Below, one piece after another: positions 31,144 to 39,064 of a DNA stretch of 64,000 nucleotides (positions within the stretch are counted from its first letter, which is position 1; each line of letters opens with the position of its first letter). The notes below the pieces were generated by a model, which saw only the letters and a list, made by a program, of their open reading frames with translations, was not told the origin of the DNA and did not search any database. The DNA is from Streptomyces sp. HNM0575 (GTDB lineage: Bacteria > Actinomycetota > Actinomycetes > Streptomycetales > Streptomycetaceae): positions 360,522-424,521 of the forward strand of contig NZ_JAASAG010000003.1 of the NCBI RefSeq assembly GCF_012726265.1. The letters are read 5' to 3'. The position numbers were made by a program, and so were the translations under genes.

Positions 31144-32175
31144 TCAGGCGTCGCCGCGGCGTTCGAGCATCCGCCGCGGATTGACGGTCATCATCGCCGT
31201 GATCTGCTCCTCGGTCACCCCACGCTCCCGCAGCGCGGGCAGCACGTCCCTGGAGATGTGCAGATAGTGCCAGTCGGGAAGCAGGGAGGGCAGTTCGCGC
31301 ATCGGATACCAGTCGATGTAGCACGACGCGTCGTGGGCCAGCACCATCCGGTCCGCGTATCCGCGCTCGCACAGTGCCGCGACGGTCTCCACGCGCTGCT
31401 CGAACGGCAGCCGCGTCTCCAGGCCGAAGCGGTCCATGCCGAGTACGGAGCCGCGGTCGGCGATCGACATCAGATAGCCGAGGTCGGTCGAGTCGCCGCA
31501 GTGGCCGATCACCACGCGAGTCAGATCCACGCCCTCGGCCTCGAACACGTCCTGCTGCTCGGTGCCGCGCCTCGTGGCGGCGTGGGTGTGGGTGAGGATC
31601 GGGGCGTCCGTGGCGCGGTGCGCACGGGCCACGGCGCGCAGCACCCGTTCGACGCCGGGTGTGAGTCCGGCCTCGTCGGTCGCGCACTTGAGTACGCCGG
31701 CCTTCACGCCTCCGGTGCCGGCGATGCCCGTGGTGATGTCCTCCACGAACATGTCCACCAGCGGCTCTTCGCCGCCCAGCAGCGTTCCGGGCCCCCGGTA
31801 CTGGAGGTAGTGCGGAATGTCGCCGTAGGTGTAAAGGCCGGTCGCCACAACGATGTTGAGCCGCGTACGGGCCGCCACCTGCTGTATCCGCGGGATGTAG
31901 CGGCCCAGTCCGATGACCGTCGGGTCGACGATCGTCGAGACCCCCTCAGCGGCAAGGGTGTCGAGCCGCTCGGCCGCCGCGGGTATCTCCTCCGACTCCC
32001 GGAACCCCTCGTGCTCGGGGTAGTTGTCCGCGAACTCCGGGCTGAGGATGAAGATGTGCTCGTGCATGAGGACCCTGCCCAGGTCCTCCGGCGGCACGGG
32101 CCCGCGCACGGTGTCCACGGGGCGGGAGCGCCCGGCGGGTGTGCGGGACCGTCCGGCGGGCGTCTCGCGCGGCAT
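31144..32175 (-). CDS. Phosphotriesterase-family metal-dependent hydrolase, 343 aa
   Basis: Amidohydrolase-superfamily TIM barrel with a binuclear metal site. Ligands visible are the N-terminal H-x-H (LMHEHIF, His38/His40), the bridging carboxylated Lys in 'VLKCATDEAG', the His residues of 'LTHTHAATRRG' and 'VIGHCGDS', and the Asp of 'LAHDASCYIDW'. Family members hydrolyse lactones or phosphotriesters; a lactonase role is most usual in bacteria. GGAAGGA stands 8 bp before the ATG. The first 20 residues (Arg/Ser/Pro repeats) are not part of the barrel. Substrate unknown; the nearby MHS transporter might supply it. Confidence 0.87.
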   Translation of the reverse strand: MPRETPAGRSRTPAGRSRPVDTVRGPVPPEDLGRVLMHEHIFILSPEFADNYPEHEGFRESEEIPAAAERLDTLAAEGVSTIVDPTVIGLGRYIPRIQQVAARTRLNIVVATGLYTYGDIPHYLQYRGPGTLLGGEEPLVDMFVEDITTGIAGTGGVKAGVLKCATDEAGLTPGVERVLRAVARAHRATDAPILTHTHAATRRGTEQQDVFEAEGVDLTRVVIGHCGDSTDLGYLMSIADRGSVLGMDRFGLETRLPFEQRVETVAALCERGYADRMVLAHDASCYIDWYPMRELPSLLPDWHYLHISRDVLPALRERGVTEEQITAMMTVNPRRMLERRGDA

Positions 32176-32225
32176 GGGAGGCGTCCTTCCGCCGGGTGGT
32201 GATCACATCCGTACCGGGACCGTAG

Positions 32226-32270
32226 GCGCGCCCTCGAAACGGGGTCAATGGTTCCGTTCCGAGGGCGCGC
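32226..32270 (-). terminator. Terminator of the methyltransferase gene
   Basis: GCGCGCCCTCG/CGAGGGCGCGC (11 bp, perfect), extended inward by AACGG/CCGTT, with an 11-nt loop, about 55 bp after the stop of the methyltransferase gene. Confidence 0.75.
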
Positions 32271-32323
32271 GGGCGGGGCGCCCCGGACGCGACCGTCACG
32301 CCGGCGGCCGGTGGACCGGCGGG

Positions 32324-33112
32324 TCAGAGGGCCCTGCGGCGGAGCTTGACCGTGTTGTCCGTACGGATCGCGGGGGTGCCGTCGGGTCCGGTCTGGGTTC
32401 GTCGGTGCTCTTCGCTGAGCAGCACCTCCCACTCGCCCTCGGGCAGCCGCAGCGCGGCGACGACCTCGTCGGGAGAGGGGAGGTGCAGCTCGTCGTGGCC
32501 GCTGGCGTGGCCGTTGCTGTGGCCGTGGCCGTGGCCGTGATCACCGTTCTGACCGTGGCGGTCATCACCGTCCTGACCCTGGCCGTGGCCCTGGTCGTCG
32601 TCCCATGGCGCCGGGCCGGAGTGCCCCTCGATCAGCAGCGTTCCGCCCGGGGCGACGGCGTCCGCGGCCCTGCGCAGTATCTCCTCGCGCGGCAGGTCGC
32701 CGTACGAGTGCAGGAACTGGGCGGAGACCAGGTCGAAGGCGCCCTCGGGGAACGAGACGCCGAGGTCGTGCCGCTGCCAGTCGATCCGGTCCACGACCCC
32801 CGCCTCCACCGCGTGTTCCGCGGCACGGTCCAGCGCCACGCAGGAGATGTCGGCGGCCGTGACCCGCCAGCCCTGTCCGGCGAGCCACACGGCGTCGGCG
32901 CCCTCCCCGCAGCCCAGGTCCAGCGCACGGCCCGGCCGGAGCCCCTCGGTCTCCCGTACGAGCACGTCGTTCGGTCTGCCGCTCCAGATCCGGTCGCGCT
33001 CCGCGTACCACTCGTCCCAGGTCAGATCCCGGCCGACGGCGCCCATCGTGCTGTTCCCGCCCGTGTTTGTCCGGCCGCCCGTGTCCGCCTGGGCGTTCGT
33101 CTGCGCGTTCAT
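32324..33112 (-). CDS. Class I SAM-dependent methyltransferase with His-rich insert, 262 aa
   Basis: Rossmann-fold methyltransferase. Motif I is 'ALDLGCGEGADAVWLAGQG', followed by 'TAADISCVALDRA', the post-I 'HDLGVSFPEGAFDLVSAQFL' and 'VAPGGTLLIEGHS'. The group resembles TehB/SmtA-like enzymes; the acceptor is unknown. After residue 175 a stretch of about 35 residues is dominated by His, Gly and Asp (GDHGHGHGHSNGHASGH), where relatives have a short loop; it may bind metal or be a repeat expansion. Start at 33112 (ATG) with GGGAGA upstream. Divergent from an XRE-cupin regulator. Confidence 0.85.
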   Translation of the reverse strand: MNAQTNAQADTGGRTNTGGNSTMGAVGRDLTWDEWYAERDRIWSGRPNDVLVRETEGLRPGRALDLGCGEGADAVWLAGQGWRVTAADISCVALDRAAEHAVEAGVVDRIDWQRHDLGVSFPEGAFDLVSAQFLHSYGDLPREEILRRAADAVAPGGTLLIEGHSGPAPWDDDQGHGQGQDGDDRHGQNGDHGHGHGHSNGHASGHDELHLPSPDEVVAALRLPEGEWEVLLSEEHRRTQTGPDGTPAIRTDNTVKLRRRAL

Positions 33113-33170
33113 CGCTCTCCCTTCGTCACGGGCGATGGTCGGACGGCCCTGCACGGAATGACAAAGCTTC

Positions 33171-33185
33171 TTGCCGAGATGGCAA
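33171..33185. promoter_or_regulatory. Palindrome TTGCC-GAGAT-GGCAA at the XRE-cupin start
   Basis: Perfect 5-bp arms with a 5-bp spacer, 9 bp before the regulator ATG and 58 bp before the divergent methyltransferase start. It is well placed for autorepression and control of both genes. Confidence 0.55.
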
Positions 33186-33194
33186 ACTGCACTC

Positions 33195-33827
33195 ATGGCG
33201 GACGACGAACTCACAGGAGTGCTCAATGCGGTGGGGCCGCGGCTGAGGGGCCTGCGCGAGCAGCGCGCCGTCACCCTCTCCCAGGTCGCCTCCCGCACGG
33301 GCATCTCCCTCAGCACCCTGTCCCGGCTGGAGTCCGGGCAGCGCAGACCCACCCTGGAGCTGCTGCTGCCGCTGGCACGGGAGTACGGCGTACAGCTCGA
33401 CGAGCTCGTGGGCGCCCCCGCGACCGGCGACCCCCGCATCCATCCGCGCCCCTTCACCCGGCACGGCCAGACGTTCATCCCGCTCACCAGGTACTTCGGC
33501 GGGCTGCACGCGTACAAGCAGATCCTGCCCGGCGCGAGGCCCGGCCAGGGGTCCCCGGTGCGGCCCGAGCAGCGGACCCACGAGGGCTACGACTGGCTGT
33601 ACGTACTGTCGGGGCGGCTGTGGCTCGCGCTGGGGGAGCACGATCTGGTGCTCACGCCGGGCGAGGCCGCCGAGTTCGACACCCGCACGCCGCACGGCTT
33701 CGCCAACGCCGGGAAGCAGCCCGTGGAGTTCCTGAGCATCTTCGGGGCCCAGGGCGAACGCCTCCACGTGCGGGCCCGGCCCTCGGCGCCCCTCGACGCC
33801 GGTACGGAGGAGCCGGGGCGGCCGTGA
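33195..33827 (+). CDS. XRE-family regulator with C-terminal cupin domain, 210 aa
   Basis: N-terminal helix-turn-helix (residues 15-70: 'LRGLREQRAVTLSQVASRTG', 'SLSTLSRLESGQRRPTLELL') joined to a cupin small-molecule-binding barrel ('THEGYDWLYVLSGRLWLALG', 'PGEAAEFDTRTPHGFANAG'). Such proteins sense small polar ligands and usually repress neighbouring genes. Divergent from the methyltransferase gene with 82 bp between; a perfect palindrome precedes the start. No clear Shine-Dalgarno sequence is visible, so the start rests on the conserved N-terminus. Confidence 0.88.
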   Translation: MADDELTGVLNAVGPRLRGLREQRAVTLSQVASRTGISLSTLSRLESGQRRPTLELLLPLAREYGVQLDELVGAPATGDPRIHPRPFTRHGQTFIPLTRYFGGLHAYKQILPGARPGQGSPVRPEQRTHEGYDWLYVLSGRLWLALGEHDLVLTPGEAAEFDTRTPHGFANAGKQPVEFLSIFGAQGERLHVRARPSAPLDAGTEEPGRP

Positions 33828-34143
33828 GGCGGGGAGGGGCGCGGGACGCCAAGTGCCGTGCGGAGCCGGGTACTTGGGAGGAGCACTTGGGCGGGACACT
33901 CCAGCGGGGCGCTTCAGGCGCCCGCGTGGCTTGCGGCCTCAGGCCGTGCCGCTCCGTGCCGCGGCGTCGGCGGTACGGGGCACCGACACCGCGGTGAGCA
34001 CGGCGGCGAGCAGAAACGCGCAGCCCGCGGCGGCCAGTCCGGCGACCGCCCCCCACGCCCCGATCGCGCGCGCCCTGGCGGACCGGCCGCGCGACGGGCC
34101 GGCCCGGGGCGGGCGAGGCTCTCCCGGGCGTTCAACCGGCAGG
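33828..34143. other. Gene-poor region, 316 bp
   Basis: Between the XRE-cupin gene and the end of the Glu/Leu-type dehydrogenase gene. The minus strand holds a possible decayed transporter fragment (separate entry). Repeats of CACTTGG/CCAAGTG type occur near 33848-33893. Otherwise nothing recognisable. Confidence 0.4.
33939..34104 (-). pseudogene. Possible decayed MFS transporter fragment
   Basis: The minus-strand frame ending at 33939 reads 'RARAIGAWGAVAGLAAAG', like the helix 4 region of DHA2-type MFS exporters. This runs directly into 'CAFLLAAVLTAVSVPR', like the last helix of the same proteins. The middle of the protein would be missing, as in an internally deleted gene. No start codon with a ribosome-binding site is present. 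It could instead be a chance hydrophobic frame. Confidence 0.3.
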
Positions 34144-35409
34144 TCACCCGTACCATCCGAAACGGTCCGCGATGACGGGCAGCCGGTCGGCCGCCAGCGC
34201 GTGTGCGGCCTGGCGCGGAGTCGTGCCGTCGGCCTCGGCACGGTCGGTCATCAGGCCGGTCAGCTCACGCATCGACCGCCGTATGCGGGCGAAGGCCTCG
34301 TCGGGATCCGGGCCGACGTCGCCGAAGAGGGTCCACCACCAGGCGTTCGTCGCGGAGTTGACGACGACGTCCGGCAGTACGGTCACTCCGCGCGCGGCGA
34401 GCAGCTCCTCGGCCTCCGCCCGCACCGGCATGTTGGCCGCCTCGACGATCCAACTCGCCGTGATCCGCGACTGGTTGGCGGCGTCGACGGCGTAGGAGAC
34501 CGCCGCGGGTATCAGCACGTCGGCGCCCGCGGACAGCCACGCGTCCCCTGGCAGCGCCGTATGCCGGACCTCCAGGGCCGAGCGGTCCAGGCAGCCGTAC
34601 TCGTCGCGGGCCGCCAGCAGCGCCTCCACGTCCAGCCCGCCCGGATCGGCGACGGTGCCCTTCGCGTCGGCCACCGCGACGATTCTCAGCCCCGCGCGGG
34701 AGAGGAAGCGTGCCGTGGCCCCGCCCATGGTGCCGAAGCCCTGCACGGCGACCCGGGTCTCCGCATACGGAACCCCGGCACGGTCCAGGACCGTGAGCAC
34801 GGTCTCGGCGACGCCGCAGCCGCCCGCCAGCTCCCCGAGTCCGATGCCGTCCACGCGGACGGCGAAGGCGTCGTCGAGCCGCCGCCGCGCGGCCGGTTCG
34901 TCGTCGAGGAGCGGATACACGGCCTCGATGGTGGAGGACAGCCCGGCCTCGGCCGCCGCCGCGTCGACGGTCGCCTGGCTCAGACCGAGGTCTTCGCCGG
35001 TGGTCCAGAAGTGCTGGATGTACGGGCGCATCGCGCGCAGGTACCGCACCAGCACCCCGTGGGCCTCAGGATCGCGGGGATCGCAGTCGATGCCGCCCTT
35101 GGCGCCGCCGAGCGGGATGTAGCGCCCCCGCGGGTCGTAGTGCAGCGCCTCCTTCATCGTCATGCCACGGGCCAGGCCCGCCACTTCGTCCAGCGTGCAG
35201 CCCTCCCGCATCCGCAGGCCGCCGCTGGCGACGCCGCGCACCAGCCGGTCGACGACCAAGTGGCCCTCGCGGCCCGTCACTTGGTCGGTCCAGGTGAGCG
35301 AGATCAGCGGGGCCGCGGAGTCGCGCGTACGGGAGGGGCCGTACGGACTGCCCGGACCGGGGCCGGCGTCCGGACCGCGCCCGCCATGCGGCGCGGCGGC
35401 CGCGGTCAA
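34144..35409 (-). CDS. Glu/Leu/Phe/Val dehydrogenase family protein, 421 aa
   Basis: NAD(P)-dependent amino-acid dehydrogenase. The catalytic Lys motif is 'PLGGAKGGIDCDP'; the dinucleotide fold has 'AVQGFGTMGG' and the C-terminal part has 'VLPDVVVNSATNAWWWTLFGD'. Length matches GDH-type enzymes. Members deaminate glutamate, leucine or valine reversibly; the specificity is not evident. Start TTG at 35409 chosen because GGAGG lies 7 bp upstream and no better codon is nearby. Its strand and position suggest cotranscription with the PaaI-like thioesterase and PaaX genes; a link to aromatic catabolism is unproven. Confidence 0.87.
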   Translation of the reverse strand: MTAAAAPHGGRGPDAGPGPGSPYGPSRTRDSAAPLISLTWTDQVTGREGHLVVDRLVRGVASGGLRMREGCTLDEVAGLARGMTMKEALHYDPRGRYIPLGGAKGGIDCDPRDPEAHGVLVRYLRAMRPYIQHFWTTGEDLGLSQATVDAAAAEAGLSSTIEAVYPLLDDEPAARRRLDDAFAVRVDGIGLGELAGGCGVAETVLTVLDRAGVPYAETRVAVQGFGTMGGATARFLSRAGLRIVAVADAKGTVADPGGLDVEALLAARDEYGCLDRSALEVRHTALPGDAWLSAGADVLIPAAVSYAVDAANQSRITASWIVEAANMPVRAEAEELLAARGVTVLPDVVVNSATNAWWWTLFGDVGPDPDEAFARIRRSMRELTGLMTDRAEADGTTPRQAAHALAADRLPVIADRFGWYG

Positions 35410-35458
35410 CGCGGGGCCTCCCCGCGGGCGTTGGGCACCGCGTTCGGCGCCGCCGTCC

Positions 35459-35992
35459 TCACCGGCCGGTGCCCGGCTCGCCGATGTCCTCGCTGTGCTC
35501 GCTGCTCCTGCCGTCCCCGCTGCCCGCGGCGCCCCCGCCGTTCTCGCCGGCTTCGCCGCCCCGACTGCTACGGGCGTCCCGCCCCTCCCCGCCGTTCCGG
35601 CCGTCGCCTGCGGGCAGGTTGGCCAGGCGCACCTCGCCGCGTGCGATGTCCCGGCCGGTGTCGTCGGTGACGGTGACGAGCCACAGCTGCTGGGTGCGCC
35701 CGCGGTGGATCGGCGTGGCCGTGGCGGTGACGGTGCCGGTGCCGATGGCCCGCAGGAAGTTGGTGTGGTTGGAGACGCCGACGACGTTTCCGCGGTCGCC
35801 GTACCAGATCGCGGCGGCGAGGCTCGCGGCCGTCTCCACGAGCGAGCAGTAGACCCCGCCGTGGACGATGCCGTACGCCTGGAGCAGTTCGGGTGTGATC
35901 TCGCAGGTCACGACGGTTCTGTCGGCCGTCATCTCGGGGAAGGCCATCCCCACGGTCTTCTCGAAGCCCGACCCGAAACCGTTCGCGTTCAT
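35459..35992 (-). CDS. PaaI-family hotdog thioesterase, 177 aa
   Basis: Hotdog-fold acyl-CoA thioesterase. 'YGIVHGGVYCSLVETAASLAA' holds the catalytic HGG loop and helix Asp/Glu, and 'VGVSNHTNFLRAIGTGTV' the next strand pair. In PaaI-type enzymes it frees CoA trapped in dead-end aryl-CoA products. ATG overlaps the PaaX-like stop (ATGA, 35989-35992), so both are made together. The C-terminal 50 residues are a Gly/Ser/Glu tail of low complexity. Role in the neighbouring benzoyl-CoA pathway is plausible. Confidence 0.87.
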   Translation of the reverse strand: MNANGFGSGFEKTVGMAFPEMTADRTVVTCEITPELLQAYGIVHGGVYCSLVETAASLAAAIWYGDRGNVVGVSNHTNFLRAIGTGTVTATATPIHRGRTQQLWLVTVTDDTGRDIARGEVRLANLPAGDGRNGGEGRDARSSRGGEAGENGGGAAGSGDGRSSEHSEDIGEPGTGR

Positions 35993-36921
35993 TCGCTCTT
36001 CCTGTCGTCGAGGGCTTTCCAGTGGCGGTCCGCGGCGGGCCGCCAGGCACTGTGGCGTTCGTGGAAGAGCGCGGCGGCCTGCGCGCCGCGCCACTCGTCG
36101 GGCAGCAGACGGGCCGGCAGCCCCGGGTCGAGGAAGGGGAAGCGGCGCCACTCCTGGACGAGGCGGGTGTGAGCGGCGAACGTCTCGACGTCGTCAGCCG
36201 GTTCGAGGGCGCGCACCTCGTCGAGGAAGCGTTCGTAGGCGCGCTCGACGGCGTCGAGGTCCCATGCCTCACGTGCCACCTCACGCGCCTCCGCGAGATC
36301 CCCGAGGCGCGCGTGGAAGACCCGCGACGTGCTGCCGACGCCGACCTCGCTCAGCACGCCTCGCACCTCCGGTTCGCGCTCCGGATGCGGGCTGAGCCAG
36401 ACGCCGGTGGACAGATTGCCCAGCCCGTTCCAGGAGAGCCGGGTGCGCAGCAGGTGCCGCAGCCTGCGGCTGGACTCGGGGACGGTCACGAGGACCATCA
36501 GCCACTGACCGTCCCACTCGCCGACCGGGCGGCCGAACCCGTAGATCCGCTCGGTGCCGTCCGTCAGCAGCCGGCGGCCCGAGGACGTCAGCCGCCACGA
36601 CGTGCGCCGCCCGTGGCGCTCCCCGACCAGCCATCCCTCGGCGGCACTTCGGGCCAGCGCCTGGCGCACTGCCTTCTCCTCCACGCCGAGCACGCCGAGG
36701 GCGTCCAGGAAGGTGGCCGTCCAGACGGGCTGTCCGCCGGGCAGTACGAACTCGCCGAGCACGGTCAGCAGCAGGGAACGGGCGCTGGCCGCGCCGAGTT
36801 CGCGGCGGCGCAGGAACTCCGGCTCGGCGGGCCGGACTTCCGTGGACGGCGACGCGGGCGCGTCCGCCGCCCCCGTCGTTCCGGGCGGCGTTCCGCCGTG
36901 CCCGTCTCGCCGCGCGGCCAT
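35989..36921 (-). CDS. PaaX-family transcriptional regulator, 310 aa
   Basis: PaaX-type repressor: an N-terminal winged helix ('SARSLLLTVLGEFVLPGG', 'VEEKAVRQALARSAAEGWL') and the PaaX C-terminal domain ('WDGQWLMVLVTVPESSRRLR', 'RFLDEVRALEP', 'FPFLDPGLPARLLPDEW'). PaaX proteins sense phenylacetyl-CoA or similar aryl-CoA thioesters. Here the divergent genes make benzoyl-CoA, so that is the likely ligand (inference). ATG 36921 follows GGGAGGGG. The first 45 residues are a disordered extension. Confidence 0.9.
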   Translation of the reverse strand: MAARRDGHGGTPPGTTGAADAPASPSTEVRPAEPEFLRRRELGAASARSLLLTVLGEFVLPGGQPVWTATFLDALGVLGVEEKAVRQALARSAAEGWLVGERHGRRTSWRLTSSGRRLLTDGTERIYGFGRPVGEWDGQWLMVLVTVPESSRRLRHLLRTRLSWNGLGNLSTGVWLSPHPEREPEVRGVLSEVGVGSTSRVFHARLGDLAEAREVAREAWDLDAVERAYERFLDEVRALEPADDVETFAAHTRLVQEWRRFPFLDPGLPARLLPDEWRGAQAAALFHERHSAWRPAADRHWKALDDRKSE

Positions 36922-37226
36922 GCACCCCTCCCGTCGTCTCATGCCGGTCATCTGCCGGTACGGGCCTACCTCCCGGTGGGCCTACCTCCCGGTGCCGCAA
37001 GTGCCATGACTCGGCGTGCCCGTGGCGTACGCGCCGGTGCCGTACGTGCCGGTGTGGTGTGCGCACCAGGCGCTGTGCCGGGTGCCTGGTGACCGCCCCG
37101 TCTCCGTGTGGGGACCAAGTATGCGCCGTACGGCCGTTGCCCTGTCCAGTCATTCCACACTGCTATTGACGAGCGTCCGGAACGTGTAGAGCATGACGCC
37201 ACGGTTCCAGGCGAAGGGGAGACCCG
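36922..37226. promoter_or_regulatory. Divergent PaaX/benzoate-CoA ligase promoter region, 305 bp
   Basis: Contains a perfect direct repeat GGGCCTACCTCCCGGT x2 (36962-36977, 36978-36993). A candidate plus-strand promoter has TTGACG (about 37166-37171) 15 bp before TAGAGC, and CATTCC/GGAACG flank it. No gene here. Confidence 0.45.
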
Positions 37227-38942
37227 ATGACCGCCCACAGCGCGACACCGCCAGTCACTGCCGTCACGCCCGTCGTCCCCGACATGTTCAACGCCTCCGA
37301 CTACCTGCTCCGGTCCGCCGTCCAGCCGGAGACGGCCGGGCGCGTCGCCGTCACCGGCCCGGCGGGCGAGCTGACCTACGGTGACCTCGCGGAGCTGGTC
37401 GGGCACATCGCCGCCGGGCTGGAGGCGTGGGGTGTGCGCGCCGAGGAGCGGGTGATGCTGCTCATGGCCGACGGGCCCGAGGCGGCGGCCGCGATCCTGG
37501 CGGCGATGCGGCTGGGCGCCGTTCCCGTACCGGTGTCGACGATGCTCACCGGGCCCGAACTCGCCGAGCTGCTCGGGGACTCGCGGGCCAGGGTGCTGCT
37601 GGTGAGCGCGGAGTTCGGGGCGGCGGCCGAGGCGGCCGTGGCACGCGTGCCGGGGATCCGGTACGTCGCGGTCACCGGGGACGCGGCGGGCGCGGACGGC
37701 CTCGGTGGCCCCGGTGGTCCCGGTGGCCTCGGCGGTTCCGTCAGCGCCGGTGGTCCGGGCGGTTCCGGGACGGGATTCGCCGTGCCCGCCGGTGTACGGC
37801 TGCGCGCCTTCGCCGAGCTGGTCGAGGAGGGCCGCCGCCGCGGCGGCGAGCTTCAGGACCCGTACATCACCTGTGAGGACTCGGCCGCGCTGTGGCTCTA
37901 CACCTCCGGCACCACCGGCAAGCCCAAGGGCGCGATGCACCGGCACGCCAACATCCGCCATGTCGTGGAGAGTTACGCGCGACAGGTGCTCGGCATCACC
38001 TCCGCCGACCGATGTCTGTCCGTCGCGAAGCTCTTCTTCGCCTACGGCATCGGCAACTCGCTCTTCTTCCCCCTCGCCGCCGGCGCCGAGACCGTGCTCG
38101 ATCCGCAGCGGCCCACGCCGCAGTCGGTCGCCGAGCGCCTCACCGAGTACCGGCCCACGCTCTTCTTCGCCGTCCCCACCTTCTACGCCGCGCTGCTGCG
38201 CTCCGACGTGCCGCGCGACGCCTTCGGATCCGTACGACTGGCGGTCTCCGCGGGAGAGGTGCTGCCCGCGGACCTGTGCCGCAGGTTCGCCGACCGCTTC
38301 GGCGTCGAGATCCTGGACGGCATCGGGTCGACGGAGGCGCTGCACATCTTCCTCTCCAACCGGCCCGGCCGTTCCCGCCCCGGCACCACCGGGACCGCCG
38401 TCGACGGATACGAACTGCGCGTCGTCGACGGCGAGGGCCACGACGTCCCGCGCGGCGAGCCGGGATCGCTGCTCGTCAAGGGCGAGTCGATCGCGACCGG
38501 TTACTGGTGCAGGACGGGCGTCACGCGGCAGGTCTTCCAGGGGGAGTGGCTGCACACCGGTGACACCTACGTCGTCGACGACGACGGCTACTACACCTGC
38601 CTCGGACGTACGGGGGAGATGCTCAAGGCCGGGGGCATCTGGGTCGCACCGTCCGAGGTGGAGGCGCGGCTGCTGGAGCATCCGGCCGTCTGGCAGGCCG
38701 CCGTCGTGGGACTGCCGGACGCGGACGGCATCGACAAGCCGGTGGCGTGCACCGTGCTCGCGGAGGGCGCGGAGGCCGCACCCGAGGAGCTGATCGAGTT
38801 CTGCCGCGACGGGCTCGCCGCCTTCAAGCGACCGCGCGAGGTGATCGTCGTGGACGAACTCCCCACCACGGCGAGCGGGAAGCTGCGCCGGCACGCCGTA
38901 CGTGAGCTTGCGGCGGCACGGCTGGGGCATGCGCCGGGGTGA
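37227..38942 (+). CDS. Benzoate-CoA ligase family protein, 571 aa
   Basis: Adenylate-forming enzyme: makes aryl-AMP and then aryl-CoA from an aromatic acid, ATP and CoA. Visible are the P-loop 'YTSGTTGKPKGAMH', the acyl-binding 'KLFFAYGIGNSLFFPLAAGA', 'EILDGIGSTEALHIFLSNRPG' in two parts, 'WLHTGDTYVVDDDGYYTCLG' and the C-terminal Lys in 'TTASGKLRRH'. 'GIGSTEALHIFLSN' is typical of the benzoate-CoA ligase group. It is about 45 residues longer than usual because of a Gly-rich insert near residues 152-190. First gene of the box set; GGGGAGACCCG precedes the ATG. Confidence 0.9.
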   Translation: MTAHSATPPVTAVTPVVPDMFNASDYLLRSAVQPETAGRVAVTGPAGELTYGDLAELVGHIAAGLEAWGVRAEERVMLLMADGPEAAAAILAAMRLGAVPVPVSTMLTGPELAELLGDSRARVLLVSAEFGAAAEAAVARVPGIRYVAVTGDAAGADGLGGPGGPGGLGGSVSAGGPGGSGTGFAVPAGVRLRAFAELVEEGRRRGGELQDPYITCEDSAALWLYTSGTTGKPKGAMHRHANIRHVVESYARQVLGITSADRCLSVAKLFFAYGIGNSLFFPLAAGAETVLDPQRPTPQSVAERLTEYRPTLFFAVPTFYAALLRSDVPRDAFGSVRLAVSAGEVLPADLCRRFADRFGVEILDGIGSTEALHIFLSNRPGRSRPGTTGTAVDGYELRVVDGEGHDVPRGEPGSLLVKGESIATGYWCRTGVTRQVFQGEWLHTGDTYVVDDDGYYTCLGRTGEMLKAGGIWVAPSEVEARLLEHPAVWQAAVVGLPDADGIDKPVACTVLAEGAEAAPEELIEFCRDGLAAFKRPREVIVVDELPTTASGKLRRHAVRELAAARLGHAPG

Positions 38943-38974
38943 CCCGCGCCCGCCGCCCCGACAGGACGCCCCGA

Positions 38975-39041
38975 CCGTGCGCGCAGACCCGTGCGCGCAG
39001 ATCCGCGCATTGCACGCAGCCCCGTACACGCAGCCCCGTAC
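38975..39041. repeat. Tandem repeats between the ligase and amidohydrolase genes
   Basis: A 14-bp unit ACGCAGCCCCGTAC is repeated exactly twice (39014-39027, 39028-39041). Before it are two copies of a CCGTGCGCGCAGA-type unit. They fill most of the 122-bp gap. Confidence 0.75.
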
Positions 39042-39064
39042 ACGCGACTCCCGGCAGGTGAGAG

